Assembly (NCBI GenBank): GCA_963761775.1
Contig: CAVXIF010000011.1
Coordinates: 62,001-126,000, forward strand
DNA from: Parerythrobacter_A sp963761775
GTDB taxonomy: Bacteria; Pseudomonadota; Alphaproteobacteria; Sphingomonadales; Sphingomonadaceae
DNA length: 64,000 nucleotides
Direction: 5' to 3'
The notes below the pieces were generated by a model, which made no database searches, was not told where the DNA came from, and saw only the letters and a list, made by a program, of their open reading frames with translations. A program made the translations under genes and the position numbers. Positions 53,702-63,140 of the stretch are shown piece by piece (the stretch's first letter is position 1; each line of letters starts with the position of its first letter).

Positions 53702-54924
53702 AACAGGGCGCACCGCTGACAATCGTGAATGGGCGCGTCGTGGGGGACAGCGGCGTCGCGGCGGGCACGGTTCGCTGCGTCGACGGCATTATCGCTTCGG
53801 TTTCGGACGATGCGCCGCAGGACGGCGATATCGTGGTCGATGCCAAGGGTGCGCTGGTCATGCCGGGTCTGGTCGACATGGGCGTATTCGCCGTCGACAA
53901 GCCTGCCTTCCGGTTTGGCGGCATTACGCGCGCAGCCCTGATGCCGGACCAGTCGCCTCCGCTCGATCTACCCAGCCGCGTCAGCTATATCGCCAAATCC
54001 GGCAAGCCCGACTTGTGGGTTCATCCCGTGGCGGCTGCCACCCGTGACCTGGCGGGACGGGAGTTGGCGGAAATCGGCCTGATGCGCGAGGCAGGCGCGC
54101 GCGCCGTGGCGACGGGGCGCAACTGGATCGGCGACAGCGGCGTGATGCTGCGGCTGATGCAATATGCCGCCATGCTCGACCTGACCGTCATCACCCATGC
54201 CGAGGATGCCGCGATGGTCGGCGATGCGGTGGCGACGGCGGGCGAAATGGCGACACGCAGCGGGCTGGCAAGCGCGCCTGCCGAGGCCGAGGCGCTGGCG
54301 GTGGCGCGCGACATCGCGCTGGCGGAAATGAGTGGCGCGCGGCTGCATATCCGGCAAGTCACTACGCGGGTGGCGCTCGATCTGGTACGCGCGGCGAAGG
54401 CCAGGGGTCTGCCCGTTACGGCGGGTGTGACGCCTGCCCATTTCATGCTGTCCGATCTGGCAACCACGGATTTTCGCACCTTTGCGCGCCTCTCTCCGCC
54501 CTTGCGCTGCGAAGACGACCGCCTCGCGGTGCGCGCGGCCATCGCCGACGGTACGATAGACGTGATCGCCAGCGGCCACGATCCGCGCGGTCCGGAAGAC
54601 AAGCGCCTGCCCTTCGCCGATGCGGAGCCGGGTATGGCGGGGGCCGAAACGCTGCTGGCGATGACGCTGACGCTGGTGCGCGACGGTGTCATCGAAATGC
54701 ACGATGCGGTGCGCCTGCTGTCCACCACACCCGCGCGCCTGCTGGGCGTAAAAGCAGGGCGGCTGGAGTCGGGCTACGAGGCCGACATCGCGCTGGTCGA
54801 TCCGGAAAAGCCTTGGATCGTCAGCAGCGAACGGATGGAGGCGCAGGCGGGCAACACCCCGTTCGACGGCCAACCGACGCAAGGGCGCGTGCTGGCGCTG
54901 TTCAAGGGCGGCGTGCGGCTTTAG
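53698..54924 (+). CDS. pyrC: Non-catalytic dihydroorotase homologue PyrC' (partner of ATCase)
   Basis: A 408-residue amidohydrolase-fold protein related to dihydroorotase. The metal-binding HxH that normally follows PGLVD is absent: the sequence is VMPGLVDMGVFAVDKPA. The later Asp site also reads VIASGHDPRGP instead of ATDHAPH. The His of VITHAED remains. It is translated with pyrB (ATGA overlap). In Pseudomonas such an inactive PyrC' is required to assemble active ATCase dodecamers, and the same structural role is inferred here. A working dihydroorotase should be encoded elsewhere in the genome. Confidence 0.85.
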   Translation: MKQGAPLTIVNGRVVGDSGVAAGTVRCVDGIIASVSDDAPQDGDIVVDAKGALVMPGLVDMGVFAVDKPAFRFGGITRAALMPDQSPPLDLPSRVSYIAKSGKPDLWVHPVAAATRDLAGRELAEIGLMREAGARAVATGRNWIGDSGVMLRLMQYAAMLDLTVITHAEDAAMVGDAVATAGEMATRSGLASAPAEAEALAVARDIALAEMSGARLHIRQVTTRVALDLVRAAKARGLPVTAGVTPAHFMLSDLATTDFRTFARLSPPLRCEDDRLAVRAAIADGTIDVIASGHDPRGPEDKRLPFADAEPGMAGAETLLAMTLTLVRDGVIEMHDAVRLLSTTPARLLGVKAGRLESGYEADIALVDPEKPWIVSSERMEAQAGNTPFDGQPTQGRVLALFKGGVRL

Positions 54925-56210
54925 CGGCCCTCAATACGCAATAGCGGGAACAGCCGCCAATATGTCAGGCACCGCCACAGCCATTCGAGCGGGCCGTAGT
55001 GGAACCGGTCTAGCCACGGCTTGGACCACAGCAGCATCACCACCCATGTCGCCAGCACCACCAGATAGAGCTGTGGACGATTCAGGTCGCCCCATAGCCC
55101 GCCAGCCCAGGGGTGAAACACCAACAGCATCAGGACCGACGTTCCGAGGTAATTGGTGAACGCGGCGCGTCCAGCAGCGGAAATGCGCTGCGCCAGCCAG
55201 CCGCTCACGCGCTGTCCCCAAAGACCGAGCAGCAGCGCTAATCCCAACGTGGTCGCCAGTTTGGGCAGGGCGGAAAGGGCTGTGAGCGCGGAAATGGTCG
55301 CCCAATAGGAAAAGCCGGTCGATTGGACCCAAAAGGCGATAAGCAGGCTCGCCGAAAGCCCGACGACCAGCCAACCGAGACCCCGTCGCACTTGTACGCC
55401 GGGGTCCATCCCCCCGCTGAACAGGCCGAACCGGTACAGCGCCATGCCGATCAGCATCAGCGGCAGCGTTTCGAACATGAAGAGGAACAGTATGAACGAA
55501 AGACTTTCCGCATGTTCCGTCCAATTATAGGCGATATAGTCAAGATAGCTGCCGTTCGTGAGAACCTCGGTTTCCTGCGCCATCATGGCAAAATCCTCGG
55601 TCTTGCCTTCGTCTAGTCCCTGCGCAAATTCTGCGAAGCCCGGCTGTTCTCGCAAATCCGTTTCCGCGACGAAATACGCCGGGCCGAAGAACAGCGTGTA
55701 GAGCAATGCTCCGCCGAAATACCCCAGCAGGCCGAACACGATCTGGTTGCGCGCCGACCAGCGCAGGAACAGCATCGCGACCAGTCCCGCCACGCTGTAA
55801 AGGAACAGGATATCGCCGCGCCAGATCAGGAAATAATGCACCAGCCCGAACGCCATCAGCCACAGCAAGCGGCGCACCTGTAGCCAGCGCGATTGCCCGC
55901 GCGCCCAGGCCCGTTCCATAAACAGAAACAGCCCTGCGCCGAACAGAAGGGTGAACAGGCCGCGCATCTTGCCGTCGATCAGAACAAACTGTGTGATCCA
56001 TAACCAGCCGTCGGGATCGCCGGTCTCGCCAACGAATAGGCCGGGATAGAGATAGGCGCTGAAAGGCTGGCCGAAGGCGACGATATTGGCGACGAGAATG
56101 CCCATGACCGCTAGCCCGCGAATGAAATCGAGGCTGGCGATGCGTTCGTTGCGCACTACGGGTGCGGTGTCGGGCGTTTGTCCGGTGGCTGGCGCGCTCG
56201 CGTCCGTCAT
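54921..56210 (-). CDS. DUF418 domain membrane protein
   Basis: A 429-residue integral membrane protein with about ten hydrophobic segments. RIASLDFIRGLAVMGILVAN near the N-terminus and the C-terminal GPLEWLWRCLTYWR are hallmarks of the DUF418 family, which resembles acyltransferase-3 and heparan acetyltransferase-like membrane proteins. No enzymatic activity is established. A soluble insert of about 45 residues lies near the middle (ETDLREQPGFAEFAQGLDEG). It converges on pyrC' with a 4-base overlap. Confidence 0.88.
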   Translation of the reverse strand: MTDASAPATGQTPDTAPVVRNERIASLDFIRGLAVMGILVANIVAFGQPFSAYLYPGLFVGETGDPDGWLWITQFVLIDGKMRGLFTLLFGAGLFLFMERAWARGQSRWLQVRRLLWLMAFGLVHYFLIWRGDILFLYSVAGLVAMLFLRWSARNQIVFGLLGYFGGALLYTLFFGPAYFVAETDLREQPGFAEFAQGLDEGKTEDFAMMAQETEVLTNGSYLDYIAYNWTEHAESLSFILFLFMFETLPLMLIGMALYRFGLFSGGMDPGVQVRRGLGWLVVGLSASLLIAFWVQSTGFSYWATISALTALSALPKLATTLGLALLLGLWGQRVSGWLAQRISAAGRAAFTNYLGTSVLMLLVFHPWAGGLWGDLNRPQLYLVVLATWVVMLLWSKPWLDRFHYGPLEWLWRCLTYWRLFPLLRIEGR

Positions 56211-56283
56211 GCGTAATCCCCCCTCGCTACGGCGACAGGGTATTAGGGGCGCGCAGGCAAAAAGCCAGAGGCCATGCCGTCCG

Positions 56284-57558
56284 TCAGGGTCTGGTGACGA
56301 GGCAGGCCTGTCCGCTGCGCTTCACGGCATTGCAGGCGGTCTGCGCTGCCGAACGCGAAGCAAATCCGCCCGCCTGCAAGCGCACAACGCGCCCGGCGGG
56401 TACGACGAACTTCTCCTTGCCCGACAAGGCGGAATTACCGGACAGCTTGGACCACAGGCGGTCTGCGTTGCCGCGCACCGAAAACGCGCCAAGCTGGACG
56501 CGCCACGGGCCGTTTGCGCTAGCGGTCTGCGGCGTCGGCGCTGCCGTGCTGCGGGCAGGCGTGGTGCGACGTACCGGAGCGGCAGCGGGCGAAGGTTCGG
56601 CACGGGCGACGCGCACAGGCGTGACGGATGTACTGCTGGCCGGCCGCGCGAAATCGGCACCGGCGGTCGCGGGTGTCTGCGTTCCGGTCACGCGCTCCGC
56701 TTCCTCCACTGCGGCACGTGCAGCGGCAACGGAAGGAGGCACGCGCGTGGACGGGATAGCTTGCGGCAGGCGGCGCGGTTGCGCGATCTGCACCGGTGCG
56801 CTGCGTACGACCGTACCGGCAAGCGTCGGAGTGCGCGCCGGAGCAACGGCAGTCGGCACGCGCGGCGGGCCGTTGCGCGATGGCACAGCGGACGCGGCGG
56901 GCGCAGGGGCGGTATCGGAAACTTCGGAAAGGTCGGCTGCGGCCAGTTGCTGCGCGCGGATACCGTCGGCGTCGCGCTTCATATTCTGGGCGAGCAGCTG
57001 CGCCGCCTGCCGGTCCGCCAGCGGAATGAAATCGTCCATCTGCTTTAGCGCGGGGGGTGCCTGTGGCAGGCCCGCCGCATTGGCCAGCGTCAGCAAGGCA
57101 TAGGCACGCGGCCAGTCCTTGGGGACCAGCTCGCCATTGAAGTGCGCGATGCCGAGCAGGTATTGCGAGCGCGGATCGCCGCGTTCGGCGGCTTTCTCCA
57201 CATAGGGCACCGCTTCCGCCTGCCGCCCGGACTGGAACAGCAGCAGACCGTAATTGTCCGACGCCTTCAGATGGCCCTTCGCCGCCGCCTTGGCATAGAG
57301 GATTTCAGCTTGCTTCTCGTTCTTTTCGACACCACGCCCAAGGCGATATGCCTGCGCCAGGTTGAACATCGCATCGGGGTCGCCCGCAGTTGCGGGACCG
57401 CGCCATTCGCGGACCGCAACGGGGTAGTCGCCGCGCGCCCAGGCATCGACGCCGGCCTTCACATCCGCCAGCGCGGGCGAGGTGACCAGCACCGTGCCGC
57501 TCGCCAGCGCGACGGCAATCTTGAGACTCTTGTGGTAATAACGGCGCAGCATTTTCAC
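56284..57558 (-). CDS. Sel1-repeat protein with C-terminal SPOR domain
   Basis: A 424-residue exported protein. The signal sequence (LKIAVALASGTVLVTSPALA) precedes Sel1/TPR-like repeats (AWARGDYPVAVREWRGPA, AMFNLAQAYRLGRGVEKNEK, SQYLLGIAHFNGELVPKDW), a long Ala/Pro/Arg-rich linker and a C-terminal SPOR domain (WRVQLGAFSVRGNADRLWSK; FASRSAAQTACNAVKRSGQ). SPOR domains bind denuded glycan strands at division septa. It is divergent from the parA-like gene and resembles the frameshifted TPR/SPOR lipoprotein at 59.3-61.1 kb, so two SPOR proteins flank the ParA locus. Confidence 0.85.
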   Translation of the reverse strand: MKMLRRYYHKSLKIAVALASGTVLVTSPALADVKAGVDAWARGDYPVAVREWRGPATAGDPDAMFNLAQAYRLGRGVEKNEKQAEILYAKAAAKGHLKASDNYGLLLFQSGRQAEAVPYVEKAAERGDPRSQYLLGIAHFNGELVPKDWPRAYALLTLANAAGLPQAPPALKQMDDFIPLADRQAAQLLAQNMKRDADGIRAQQLAAADLSEVSDTAPAPAASAVPSRNGPPRVPTAVAPARTPTLAGTVVRSAPVQIAQPRRLPQAIPSTRVPPSVAAARAAVEEAERVTGTQTPATAGADFARPASSTSVTPVRVARAEPSPAAAPVRRTTPARSTAAPTPQTASANGPWRVQLGAFSVRGNADRLWSKLSGNSALSGKEKFVVPAGRVVRLQAGGFASRSAAQTACNAVKRSGQACLVTRP

Positions 57559-57739
57559 ACCCTTTCAACTGGCGTCCTATCGACCTGACATAGTGAATGC
57601 GCCGTTAGCAAAGGGTTTCTGCACCAAAATACCGCTGCGGCGCATCCTCGTTAACTTAAAATTAGTCCTATCCTGCGATCTCCCATCCCGCACCGCAATC
57701 CGGCGGACACTGATCGAATTTGGCATAGGGGATCGCGCT

Positions 57740-58456
57740 TTGCGTGTATTGGCATTGGCATCGCAGAAGGGGGGATCGGGCAAGACCACCCTGTCCGGGC
57801 ATCTCGCCGTTCAGGCGCAGCGCGCCGGCGCCGGACCCGTCGTCCTGATCGACATCGATCCGCAAGGGTCGCTGGCGGACTGGTGGAACGAGCGCGAGGC
57901 GGAATATCCCGCATTCGCCCAAACCACCGTCGCCCGTCTGGCAAACGACCTCCAGGTCTTGCGCGAACAGGGCTTCAAGCTGGCGGTCATCGACACCCCG
58001 CCCGCCATCACGATGGCGATTCAGTCCGTTATCGGCGTCGGCGAGCTGATCGTCGTGCCGACGCGGCCCAGCCCGCACGATCTGCGCGCCGTCGGTGCTA
58101 CGGTGGACCTGTGCGAGCGTGCTGGAAAGCCGCTGGTGTTCGTGGTCAATGCCGCGACGCCCAAGGCCAAGATTACCTCGGAAGCCGCCGTTGCGCTGTC
58201 GCAGCACGGCACCGTTGCGCCCATCACCCTGCATCACCGGACCGATTTCGCCGCGTCGATGATCGACGGGCGCACCGTGATGGAAGTCGACCCCGACAGC
58301 CGCTCTGCCGCCGAGATGACGGCGCTGTGGACCTATATCGCGGACCGGCTGGAGAAGAATTTCCGCCGCACCGTATTCGCCGCCCCGAACATGGCTGCCC
58401 AGTCCGCACCCGCATACCGTGCCGGTGGCGGCTTCGGTCGCCGGATCGCGCAGTAG
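57740..58456 (+). CDS. ParA/MinD-family partition ATPase
   Basis: A 238-residue ATPase. The deviant Walker A motif is SQKGGSGKTTLSGH (KGGxGKTT), Walker A' is IDIDPQGSLADWW, and Walker B lies in LAVIDTPPA. The length is that of small ParA proteins that position plasmids, chromosomal loci or protein clusters. The start is TTG at 57740, with AGGGG 8 bases upstream and the conserved fold beginning at once; the frame is open further up without similarity. The partner gene follows 24 bases later. No parB of the usual kind and no parS-like repeats were noticed. Confidence 0.85.
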   Translation: MRVLALASQKGGSGKTTLSGHLAVQAQRAGAGPVVLIDIDPQGSLADWWNEREAEYPAFAQTTVARLANDLQVLREQGFKLAVIDTPPAITMAIQSVIGVGELIVVPTRPSPHDLRAVGATVDLCERAGKPLVFVVNAATPKAKITSEAAVALSQHGTVAPITLHHRTDFAASMIDGRTVMEVDPDSRSAAEMTALWTYIADRLEKNFRRTVFAAPNMAAQSAPAYRAGGGFGRRIAQ

Positions 58457-58480
58457 GCGCGGGCGGCAGGAACCCAAACG

Positions 58481-59314
58481 ATGGTAGAATCCAACTTTGC
58501 ATCCCTTGGCCCGATGCTGCTTGCCCGCAAGGGCGGCGCGAAGCCGGCCATGCGCCCGCAGCTCGGCCCGCTGAACGGCGGATCGCCCGATGGCGGCAAA
58601 AGCGATGCCGACGCGCTGGAAGATCTGGGCTGGAACGATATGGGCGAGGCCGATGAACGGCCCGCCAACGTCGTCAACCTGACACCCGAACCCGCCAACC
58701 CGGCGACCGACGCCGAAGCCGCGCAGCAGGCGCTGATCGCGCGTACCGAGTTGTCCGAAGCTGCGCTTGATCCGCCGGTCGTCCCGTCCGACGTGCATCG
58801 CCAGCAACGCGATATCGCCGCACGGATGGAAACGGCTGCGCCACCCGGACCCGCCCCTACGGTATCGCCCGGCTCGCCCGTCATGGCGAAACCGGTCAAG
58901 GTTCAGGCGCTGCCGCCTGTTACCGACGATGAAACGGACGCTGAAGAAGAGGCATTCTCGCCGAGGATCACTGTCCCGGAAGCTGCACCTTCGCCAATTA
59001 GCGAGCGGCTGCATTATCGCGTCGAACCGGAAGACAAGGCCGAAGAGGCTGAGCTTGATGCACCCGAACCCGTCCATACATCCATGCAGGCAAGCGAACC
59101 GGCCTCCGAAATGGTCCCGCGCCGTGCCGCGCGCGAGCAGGGCAAACGCGCCGCCTTTACGCTGCGCCTCGACCAGGATCGCCACCTCAAGCTGCGCCTT
59201 GCCGCAACCATGCGCAACCTGAGCGCGCAGCAGCTTGTCACGCAGGCGCTCGACCGCCTGCTCGCCGACATGCCCGAACTTGAATCCCTCGCCGCGCAAA
59301 TGGCGCGCCACTAG
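58481..59314 (+). CDS. Probable ParA partner protein with C-terminal helical (RHH-like) motif
   Basis: A 277-residue protein. The first 210 residues are low-complexity and acidic or Pro-rich, with no recognised fold (SNFASLGPMLLARKGGAKPA at the start). The last 50 residues look ordered: KRAAFTLRLDQDRHLKLRLA then AATMRNLSAQQLVTQALDRL, a strand-helix-helix pattern like ribbon-helix-helix DNA-binding domains. Gene order (ParA, then small protein with C-terminal RHH) fits a ParA system in which this protein is the centromere- or cargo-binding partner. AGGAAC stands before the ATG. The role is inferred from context. Confidence 0.6.
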   Translation: MVESNFASLGPMLLARKGGAKPAMRPQLGPLNGGSPDGGKSDADALEDLGWNDMGEADERPANVVNLTPEPANPATDAEAAQQALIARTELSEAALDPPVVPSDVHRQQRDIAARMETAAPPGPAPTVSPGSPVMAKPVKVQALPPVTDDETDAEEEAFSPRITVPEAAPSPISERLHYRVEPEDKAEEAELDAPEPVHTSMQASEPASEMVPRRAAREQGKRAAFTLRLDQDRHLKLRLAATMRNLSAQQLVTQALDRLLADMPELESLAAQMARH

Positions 59315-59336
59315 GTCCATGAGAAGGAACCGAAGG

Positions 59337-61088
59337 ATGATCGACGTCCATAAGAGCCAGGCTACGCGCAACCATGCCGTGATGCTTGCCGTCACCACCG
59401 CGCTTGCCACCACCACGCTGGCAGGCTGTTCCAGCAACGCTTCGCCGATGGTGAAGGCTACTGCCGGCGAAGGCAGAGACGGCGACCGCCGCTTTCGACG
59501 GGGCCGCAACGCCCGCCATCATTGCCGCGCAGGAAAGCGCGCTGGCCGCACCGCGCGATGCCGGCGTCCGTGCCGATCTGGGCGCACGCTACATGGAAGC
59601 AGGGCGCTTCGTTTCGGCGGCGGCCAGTTTCAAGGACGCCATGGACCTTGGCGACGATAGCGGGCGCACTGCATTGAGTTATGCATTGGCGCAAACCGCC
59701 GCAGGCAATCCTGCCACCGCGCGCACCGTACTGGACCAGAACCGCAGCGCCATCGACGCCGCCGATCTCGGCCTCGCGCTGGCACTGGCAGGCGATCCCG
59801 ACCAAGGCGTGCATGTGCTCGGCAATGCGCTGCGCAACGGCGCGAATACCGCCAAGATGCGCCAGAACCTTGCTTATGCGTATGCGCTGCAAGGCAACTG
59901 GCGCGCCGCACGGTTGATGGTCGCCGAAGATGTGCCGGCCGATCAGGTGGGCGAGCGCATCGGCGAATGGGCACAGACGATTACGCCCGGGCTCGAGCAA
60001 CACCGTGTCGCGCGACTGCTGAATGTGCCGTTGGTAAAGGACGCTGGCCGTCCCGCAATGCTGGCGCTGTCCGGCGCACCCGCGACGGCGGTGGCTGTCA
60101 CGACGAAGCCGGTCGCTGGCGAATTGCCCGCGCTGGCGAAAGCCGGTGCCGCGCCGGTCACGGCCCGCACGGCCTCCGTGCCTGAAAAGTTCTCCGCTCC
60201 CGTACCGGCCCCCGTGGCCGACGAGCCGTTTGCCGCTTCGCGCACGGCCTCGACGCAGTATGCCTTGCCCGAACTCGCACCCGTCGGTGCCGCTCCGGTT
60301 GCGCCTGTCCGCACCGCCAGCGCGCTGGTTCCGGTCGATCCGACACCGAGCCGTCTGGCATCGGTAGCGTCCGCACCCGTTGCAAAGCCGCCCGTCGCAC
60401 AGACGATCCCCGCACCCGCCGGTCCGGTGAAGACAGCTGGCCCAGCGAAATTCGCCGCGTCGGAGCTGGCACCCATCGGCAGCGGTATCGCCACAGGACC
60501 GGTTTCGCGCCCTGCAAACATTTTGCCCGGTGCCAATGCGCCCGAGCCGAAAGCGGCGGACCCGGCACCCAAGAGCTTTGCGCAGGCATTTGCTGCGGCG
60601 ATGCCCGCCTCGGGTTCCCCACCTGTCCCGGCACCCGCTGCGCTTGAAAAGCTGGCCGGAGCGACTGCAAATTTCGTCGCCGGCCCGGTTGTGCAGGATG
60701 TTGCAAAGACGCCTGCGCGCGTTGCTGTGGCGGCACCCCAGCCCCAGCCGCCAGCCTGAAGGCCAAGCCCGAACCTGCTGGTACAGCGGCAGAGAAGGGC
60801 CAGCATCTGGTCCAGCTCGGCAGCTTCACCAGCGAGGCGCAGGCCAAACGTGCCTGGGGTGTCTATGCCAAGCAATATCCGCAGCTGAAAGACTACGACA
60901 TGGTCATCACGACCGCCGAAGTTCGCGGCAAGACCTATTTCCGTGTGTCGGCTGGCGGCTTCGCGAAGACCGATGCGCGTTCGATGTGTTCGACGGTAAA
61001 GGCCAAGGGACAGGGCTGCATTACCTGGGCTTCGGCCAAGCCGTTGCCCGGCAACACTACGCGCGAAGCGCGGCTCGCGCGTCGCTGA
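59337..61088 (+). pseudogene. TPR lipoprotein with C-terminal SPOR domain, two frameshifts as sequenced
   Basis: About 583 residues after repair. The N-terminus (MIDVHKSQATRNHAVMLAVT, lipobox ending in TLAGCSSNAS) is a lipoprotein signal. The frame shifts near 59465 into one that reads TATAAFDGAATPAIIAAQES, followed by TPR-like helices (ARYMEAGRFVSAAASFKDAM, TALSYALAQTAAGNPATART), then a very long Ala/Pro linker. It shifts again in the CCCC near 60735 into the SPOR domain (HLVQLGSFTSEAQAKRAWGV; KGQGCITWASAKPLPG). One insertion and one deletion keep the length a multiple of three. Probably an outer-membrane or septal protein co-transcribed with the ParA genes. Confidence 0.78.
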
Positions 61089-61097
61089 ACGAGGCCG

Positions 61098-61604
61098 TCA
61101 GTCGCCCGACCGGCGCTTGCGTTGCGTGATTGCACGGCTGCGCTTGCGCCGTTCGCGCGCGGTCGATGTGGCCAAACGGGTTTCCAGCAGGAAAAATGCA
61201 AGACCGAACGACAGTAATGTCATCGTCAATATCCACGCGATAGCCACCGCTGTCCCGATTTGCGGGCGGATGAAGGCGCTGACGAACAACAGCGCCACCA
61301 CCGTGCAGATCGTCAACGCCGCTGCCGTGCCGAAGCTGACCGCGCGCTGCGCGTATAGCTGACGCTGGCGCAGGGCGGGCAGTTCCTCCGCCTCGCGTCC
61401 CGGACCGTCATTGTCTTCGTTCCGCTCGATTGTCGCGATCCGTTCAATCAGCCATACCAGCCGCGCGTTCATTACATTCAGCATCGCGCCGATCGCAGCC
61501 AGCAGGAACACCGGCGCAAGGCTCAGCTGCACCATCTCCTGCACATGCGCGGTGTTGGACGTACGGGCAATCAGGTCGCTGGTGATGGACAGCGTGTCCA
61601 TCAT
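61098..61604 (-). CDS. DUF2721 membrane protein
   Basis: A 168-residue protein with three hydrophobic segments (QLSLAPVFLLAAIGAMLNVM; AVSFGTAAALTICTVVALLF; GTAVAIAWILTMTLLSFGLA) and a basic C-terminal tail. This pattern and NARLVWLIERIATIE match DUF2721, a family without known function. ATG at 61604 overlaps the der stop as ATGA, so the two genes are translated together. Confidence 0.8.
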   Translation of the reverse strand: MMDTLSITSDLIARTSNTAHVQEMVQLSLAPVFLLAAIGAMLNVMNARLVWLIERIATIERNEDNDGPGREAEELPALRQRQLYAQRAVSFGTAAALTICTVVALLFVSAFIRPQIGTAVAIAWILTMTLLSFGLAFFLLETRLATSTARERRKRSRAITQRKRRSGD

Positions 61605-63085
61605 TTCTTGGCGTCGAACGGGTTCTTCGCACTTTTCAGGGTAACGCGGACCGGCACGGCATCGAAGCCCAGTTCGCGCCTGATACCGTTTACCAGATAT
61701 CGCTCGTAACTCGTTGGCAACGCGTCCAACCTTGTGCCGAAGACCACGAAGCGGGGCGGGCGGGTGCCGACTTGCGTGATATAGCGCAGTTTGATCCGGC
61801 GGCCCTTGGGTGCAGGCGGCGGATTGGCTTCCAGCGCATCGTCGAACCATCGGTTCAGTGCAGCGGTCGGCACGCGCTTGGACCAGCTGTCGCGGATTTC
61901 GAACGCCGCCTTCAGCATGGTGTCCACGCCCTTGCCGGTCTTGGCGCTGACAGCGAGCAGCGGCACGCCGCGCACCTGCGCCAGTCCTTCGTCAAGCGCG
62001 AACTTGATGCCGTTGAACAGGCGGCTGCTGTCCTTCGAGATATCCCATTTGTTGATGGCAATGACCAGCGCGCGCCCTTCCTGAAGAACACGGTCCGCGA
62101 TCTTGAGATCCTGATGCTCCAGCCCCAGTGTCGCGTCGAGCAGCAGCACCACGACCTCGGCGAAATCCACCGCGCGCAGGCCGTCGGCCACGCTCAGCTT
62201 CTCCAGCTTGTCCACCACCTTGGCGCGTTTGCGCATTCCGGCGGTGTCGATCAGATGTACCTCGCGCACATCTCCCGTCTGCGGGTCGGTCCATTCGTAA
62301 TCGATGGCAATCGAATCACGGGTGATGCCCGCCTCCGGGCCGGTCAGCAGGCGATCTTCGCCCAGCATCCGGTTGATAAGCGTGCTCTTGCCTGCATTCG
62401 GTCGCCCGACAATGGCGAGTTTGAGCGGGCCGAGCGGCGCATCCTCGTCCAGCTCGGCCAAAGCGACGGCGGCCGCGGTCTCCTGCGCCTCGGCAATATC
62501 GACTTTGTCACCGATGACGGGCCATAGCGCGGCGAACAGGTCGGCGATGCCTTCGCCATGTTCGGCGGATATGGGGACAGGTTCGCCGAAGCCGAGCGCA
62601 TAGCTTTCCATGATGCCGGGTTCGCTGGCGCGGCCTTCCACCTTGTTGGCGACCAGGATGATGGGCACCGACTGCGTGCGCAGCCAGCGCGCGATTTCCT
62701 CGTCCATCGGCATCAGTCCCGCGCGCGAATCGATGACGAACAGCACCGCGTCGGCATCGTGCAGGCTGACTTCCGTTTGCTTGCGCATCCGTCCGGGCAG
62801 GGTATCGGCATCGGCATCTTCCCAACCGGCGGTGTCGACGGCGGTGAACCGCATGCCGGCCAGCTCCGCCTCGCCCAGCCGCCGGTCGCGCGTCACGCCA
62901 GGCTGATCGTCCACCAGCGCCAGCTTCTTGCCGACCAGCCTGTTGAACAGGGTGGACTTGCCGACATTCGGGCGTCCCAGAATGATGACATGGGGGAGGC
63001 TGGCCGGGGGAAGGTTCGGTGTCTGGGCAGGATGCATGATGCGCCGCAGGTGGGCGTTATCGTTGCCGATGGCAAGAATTGCCAT
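61601..63085 (-). CDS. der: Ribosome-assembly GTPase Der (EngA)
   Basis: A double-GTPase that helps assemble the 50S subunit. The first G domain has IILGRPNVGKSTLFNRLVG, DDQPGVTRDRRLGEAEL, VDTAGWED and VANKVEG; the second has VGRPNAGKSTLINRML, EAGITRDSIAID, IDTAGMRKR and AINKWD. A C-terminal KH-like domain follows. As drawn it is 494 residues; the conserved part begins about 28 residues in, so starts at 63037 (MHPAQTPNLPP) or later are possible. Often found beside bamB, which is not seen here. It is coupled to the DUF2721 gene. Confidence 0.96.
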   Translation of the reverse strand: MAILAIGNDNAHLRRIMHPAQTPNLPPASLPHVIILGRPNVGKSTLFNRLVGKKLALVDDQPGVTRDRRLGEAELAGMRFTAVDTAGWEDADADTLPGRMRKQTEVSLHDADAVLFVIDSRAGLMPMDEEIARWLRTQSVPIILVANKVEGRASEPGIMESYALGFGEPVPISAEHGEGIADLFAALWPVIGDKVDIAEAQETAAAVALAELDEDAPLGPLKLAIVGRPNAGKSTLINRMLGEDRLLTGPEAGITRDSIAIDYEWTDPQTGDVREVHLIDTAGMRKRAKVVDKLEKLSVADGLRAVDFAEVVVLLLDATLGLEHQDLKIADRVLQEGRALVIAINKWDISKDSSRLFNGIKFALDEGLAQVRGVPLLAVSAKTGKGVDTMLKAAFEIRDSWSKRVPTAALNRWFDDALEANPPPAPKGRRIKLRYITQVGTRPPRFVVFGTRLDALPTSYERYLVNGIRRELGFDAVPVRVTLKSAKNPFDAKK

Positions 63086-63140
63086 GCATACGGATCATGG
63101 TGAATTTGGGTTAACTGCGTCGGGCAGGGTGGATGCAACT

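Noticed and set aside
57668..59509. 613-codon minus-strand frame opposite the parA genes
   Set aside because: It lies antisense to a protein with Walker A and B motifs and has no domain of its own.
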